This document shows, piece by piece, positions 60,775-62,495 of a stretch of DNA of 62,495 nt; positions within the stretch are counted from its first letter, which is position 1, and the number at the start of each line of letters is the position of its first letter. The DNA is taken from contig DATDFB010000102.1 of NCBI GenBank assembly GCA_036522835.1, forward strand, positions 1-62,495, in the 5' to 3' direction. Made by a program: the position numbers and the translations under genes. This stretch comes from DATDFB01 sp036522835. Lineage in GTDB: Bacteria; Acidobacteriota; Thermoanaerobaculia; Gp7-AA8. A model generated the notes under the pieces. It was given only the letters and a program-made list of their open reading frames with translations. It was not told the DNA's origin and did not search any database.

Positions 60775-62495
60775 TATCGCAGCCCGTCCGCCACGAAGAG
60801 GTCCGACAACGTCCGGCGCGCGTTGTACGCGTAGGCGTTTGCATCGGGCGCGATGCAGATCGGCGCCAGCCGGTAGACGCCCGCCGGATCGGCCGGCGTG
60901 AACTCGCGCCACAGCTCGCGCGCGCCCGTGGCGAGGTTGACGCGGTAGACGCGCGCCGGGAGATCGGTGGGACGGTAGACGAAGAGCGAGGCCGCGTCGC
61001 CCGACCACTGAATCGGCACCTCGCCCGGCTCGGTGCCCGGCACGTCGACCGGCGCCGCGCCCCCTTCGACCGCGTAGAGCGCAATCGTCTGGCGGCCGGT
61101 CATGCCGGCGACCGTGCGGCCGTCGGGAGAGATCGCAAAGGGGCGATAGGCGTCGCCCCAGATGTTCTCCGGCGACACCGGCTTGACGGTCTCGTCGAGC
61201 GTGTCGACGAGAAGGAGCTGGTATCCCTTCTGCCGCAGCGCGCCGGCCACGATCACGCGCGCCGAATTCGGCACCCACACGGCGCCCGGATCGAAGGCTC
61301 CGTCGACGTTGAGGTCGCGGGCCTCGCCGCTGCCGGTGGGGACGACGGCGAGCTTCGGCCCGTCGTGGGCGAGGACGAACTTGCCGTCGGGCGAGAGCGC
61401 GTCGCCCGCGCCGTCGCCGATGCGCACCGGCGCCGGCGCGCCGGCGGTCCGGAGATAGATCGCGTTGGCCGCGCCGCCGCCCTCGCGGTTCTCGTTGAAG
61501 AGGAGCTTCGTTCCGTCGCGGGAGAGATCGGCGACGATCGACCAGTCGAGCCACGAGGCGTCGCGCTCGGCGGTCTCGCCGGGCGCCTGGTACTGGAGCG
61601 CCGCGCGCCACGAGCCGGTCGAGAGCAGCACGTGCGCGGCGGAGGAAATGTCGAAGAGTTTCATCGACGCGGTCAGGCGCGTGACCAGGCGCGTCTCGCC
61701 GGTGTCGGCGTTGACGGCGTACAGCGCCGGCGGCCCGGCGGTGTCGGTGCCGGTGAGCCAGAGCTCCTTCCCGTCCGCCGACCAGGCCAGGCCGTTCGCA
61801 CCGTGACGCCAACCGCGCGCGATCGTCGCCGGCCGCGCCGCGCCCGGGGCGAGAACGACGAGGTCGGACTTGCCGTCGTAGAGCTCGAAGAAGGCCATGC
61901 GGCCGTCGGGTGCGACGCGGACGTAGTCGATCTGATGCGGCGTCTCGTAACGAACCCGGCCCAGGGGCGACTCGAGCAGATATCGGCCGCCGGCCGAGCG
62001 GACGGCGACGAGGCTCGCGCCGTCCGGCGACCAGTCGGCGCTCAGGACTTGTTCGGCGACTTCGCGCGGCACTCCGCCGGCGAGCGGAATGCGCGCCAGC
62101 GTGCCGAGGCGGGTGACGCGGTCGCGGCGGAGCAGGACAGCCATCTCGGTCGTCCTGGCAATGGCCAGCACCTCCGCTTCCGGCACGCCGAGCGGCCTGC
62201 CCTCGGTGCTGCGCCGGTTGGCGACGAAGATCTCGCTCGGACGCCCCTCCCACGCCGCGCTGTAGACGATGGTGTCGCCGTCCGGCGCGAAGCGGGCGTT
62301 GCGCACTTCGCCGCGGCGGAACGTCAGCCGTTGGTACGTCACTTCGCCGGCGCGCTCTTTCATCCGGTTGGCGAGCGTCCACCCGGCGAAGGCCGCGCCG
62401 GCGATGGAGACGATGTAGAGCAGCGTCAGGAGCACGCCCGACACGCGCCGTTTCGGTGCGAGCCTCGGCCGCGCCATGGTCGCCGTCGATGTCCG
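60774..62495 (-). CDS. TolB-like propeller, probably the C-terminal part of a Ser/Thr kinase cut by the window edge
   Basis: The frame is open to the window edge; an ATG at 62477 could be a start. From there a basic linker, one membrane helix (VSGVLLTLLYIVSIAGAAFAG) and a TolB/WD40-like propeller of about 520 residues follow. The same helix-propeller order is found after the kinase domain in the gene at 30524-33112. The ends also match, ADPAGVYR in both and AYAYN/AYAYG near the stop. A kinase domain is probably encoded beyond the edge. This is inference; without the upstream sequence it may be a stand-alone membrane propeller. Confidence 0.8.
   Translation of the reverse strand, partial: RTSTATMARPRLAPKRRVSGVLLTLLYIVSIAGAAFAGWTLANRMKERAGEVTYQRLTFRRGEVRNARFAPDGDTIVYSAAWEGRPSEIFVANRRSTEGRPLGVPEAEVLAIARTTEMAVLLRRDRVTRLGTLARIPLAGGVPREVAEQVLSADWSPDGASLVAVRSAGGRYLLESPLGRVRYETPHQIDYVRVAPDGRMAFFELYDGKSDLVVLAPGAARPATIARGWRHGANGLAWSADGKELWLTGTDTAGPPALYAVNADTGETRLVTRLTASMKLFDISSAAHVLLSTGSWRAALQYQAPGETAERDASWLDWSIVADLSRDGTKLLFNENREGGGAANAIYLRTAGAPAPVRIGDGAGDALSPDGKFVLAHDGPKLAVVPTGSGEARDLNVDGAFDPGAVWVPNSARVIVAGALRQKGYQLLLVDTLDETVKPVSPENIWGDAYRPFAISPDGRTVAGMTGRQTIALYAVEGGAAPVDVPGTEPGEVPIQWSGDAASLFVYRPTDLPARVYRVNLATGARELWREFTPADPAGVYRLAPICIAPDANAYAYNARRTLSDLFVADGLR

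Overview
The window is about 62.5 kb of high-GC DNA, coding on both strands, from a Gram-negative bacterium. TonB-dependent and other outer-membrane barrels, an OmpA peptidoglycan-binding domain and lipoprotein or secretory signals support a diderm envelope. Ser/Thr kinases fused to TolB-like propellers, one-domain membrane-anchored regulators, DUF885/DUF1579/DUF5916/DUF4388 proteins and very frequent ATGA/GTGA overlaps resemble soil Acidobacteriota (for example Thermoanaerobaculia-like genomes). That placement is inference; there is no rRNA or marker gene here.

Layout. (1) 2-8661: a redoxin fragment, then an envelope-stress-like locus: coiled-coil protein, PspA/IM30, a substrate-binding protein fused to OmpA, ABC permease, ABC ATPase, a membrane/coiled-coil protein and a Ycf46/Vps4-like AAA+ ATPase. 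An IrrE-like gene with a degenerate active site sits inside it on the opposite strand. (2) 8698-10583: a frameshifted membrane gene and a secreted GH47 mannosidase-like enzyme. (3) 10715-16010: a minus-strand operon with a multi-TIR protein, an nSTAND1 NTPase with TPRs, and an outer-membrane barrel. (4) 16174-18327: an ECF sigma factor overlapping a zf-HC2/MGMT/Ada fusion, which overlaps a PP2C phosphatase; this looks like an alkylation-sensing sigma/anti-sigma unit. (5) 18360-30462: a hydrolase, a vWA protein with a membrane partner, a porin divergent from a cupredoxin and GGDEF-EAL pair, an array of 43-nt tandem hairpins, and a Ste24-like protease. (6) 30524-39765: a Ser/Thr kinase, an OmpR-type two-component pair, a beta-lactamase/retropepsin fusion and a LytS/LytTR pair. 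(7) 39766-50069: a TonB receptor, an FRG-domain gene lodged next to a duplicated DUF885 gene end, a HEAT/DUF4388 protein and small enzymes. (8) 50066-62495: a YncE/phosphoesterase, a frameshifted DUF5916 protein, a transporter, an amidohydrolase, small regulators and a second kinase-type propeller cut by the window edge.

The intergenic DNA is unusual. At least eight REP/BIME-like GC hairpins, five inverted repeats whose arms are built of 7-8 nt tandem units, two CCCTCTCCCC-type elements and a palindrome with 40-bp perfect arms lie at gene junctions. They often contain the stop codon of one gene or touch the start codon of the next. Several genes have a TAnnnT box 6-12 nt before the start codon, which suggests leaderless or very short-leader transcripts.

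The strongest candidates for undescribed biology are the sigma / anti-sigma-MGMT-Ada / PP2C unit, the PspA-ABC-OmpA-AAA+ locus and the TIR-nSTAND-barrel operon.
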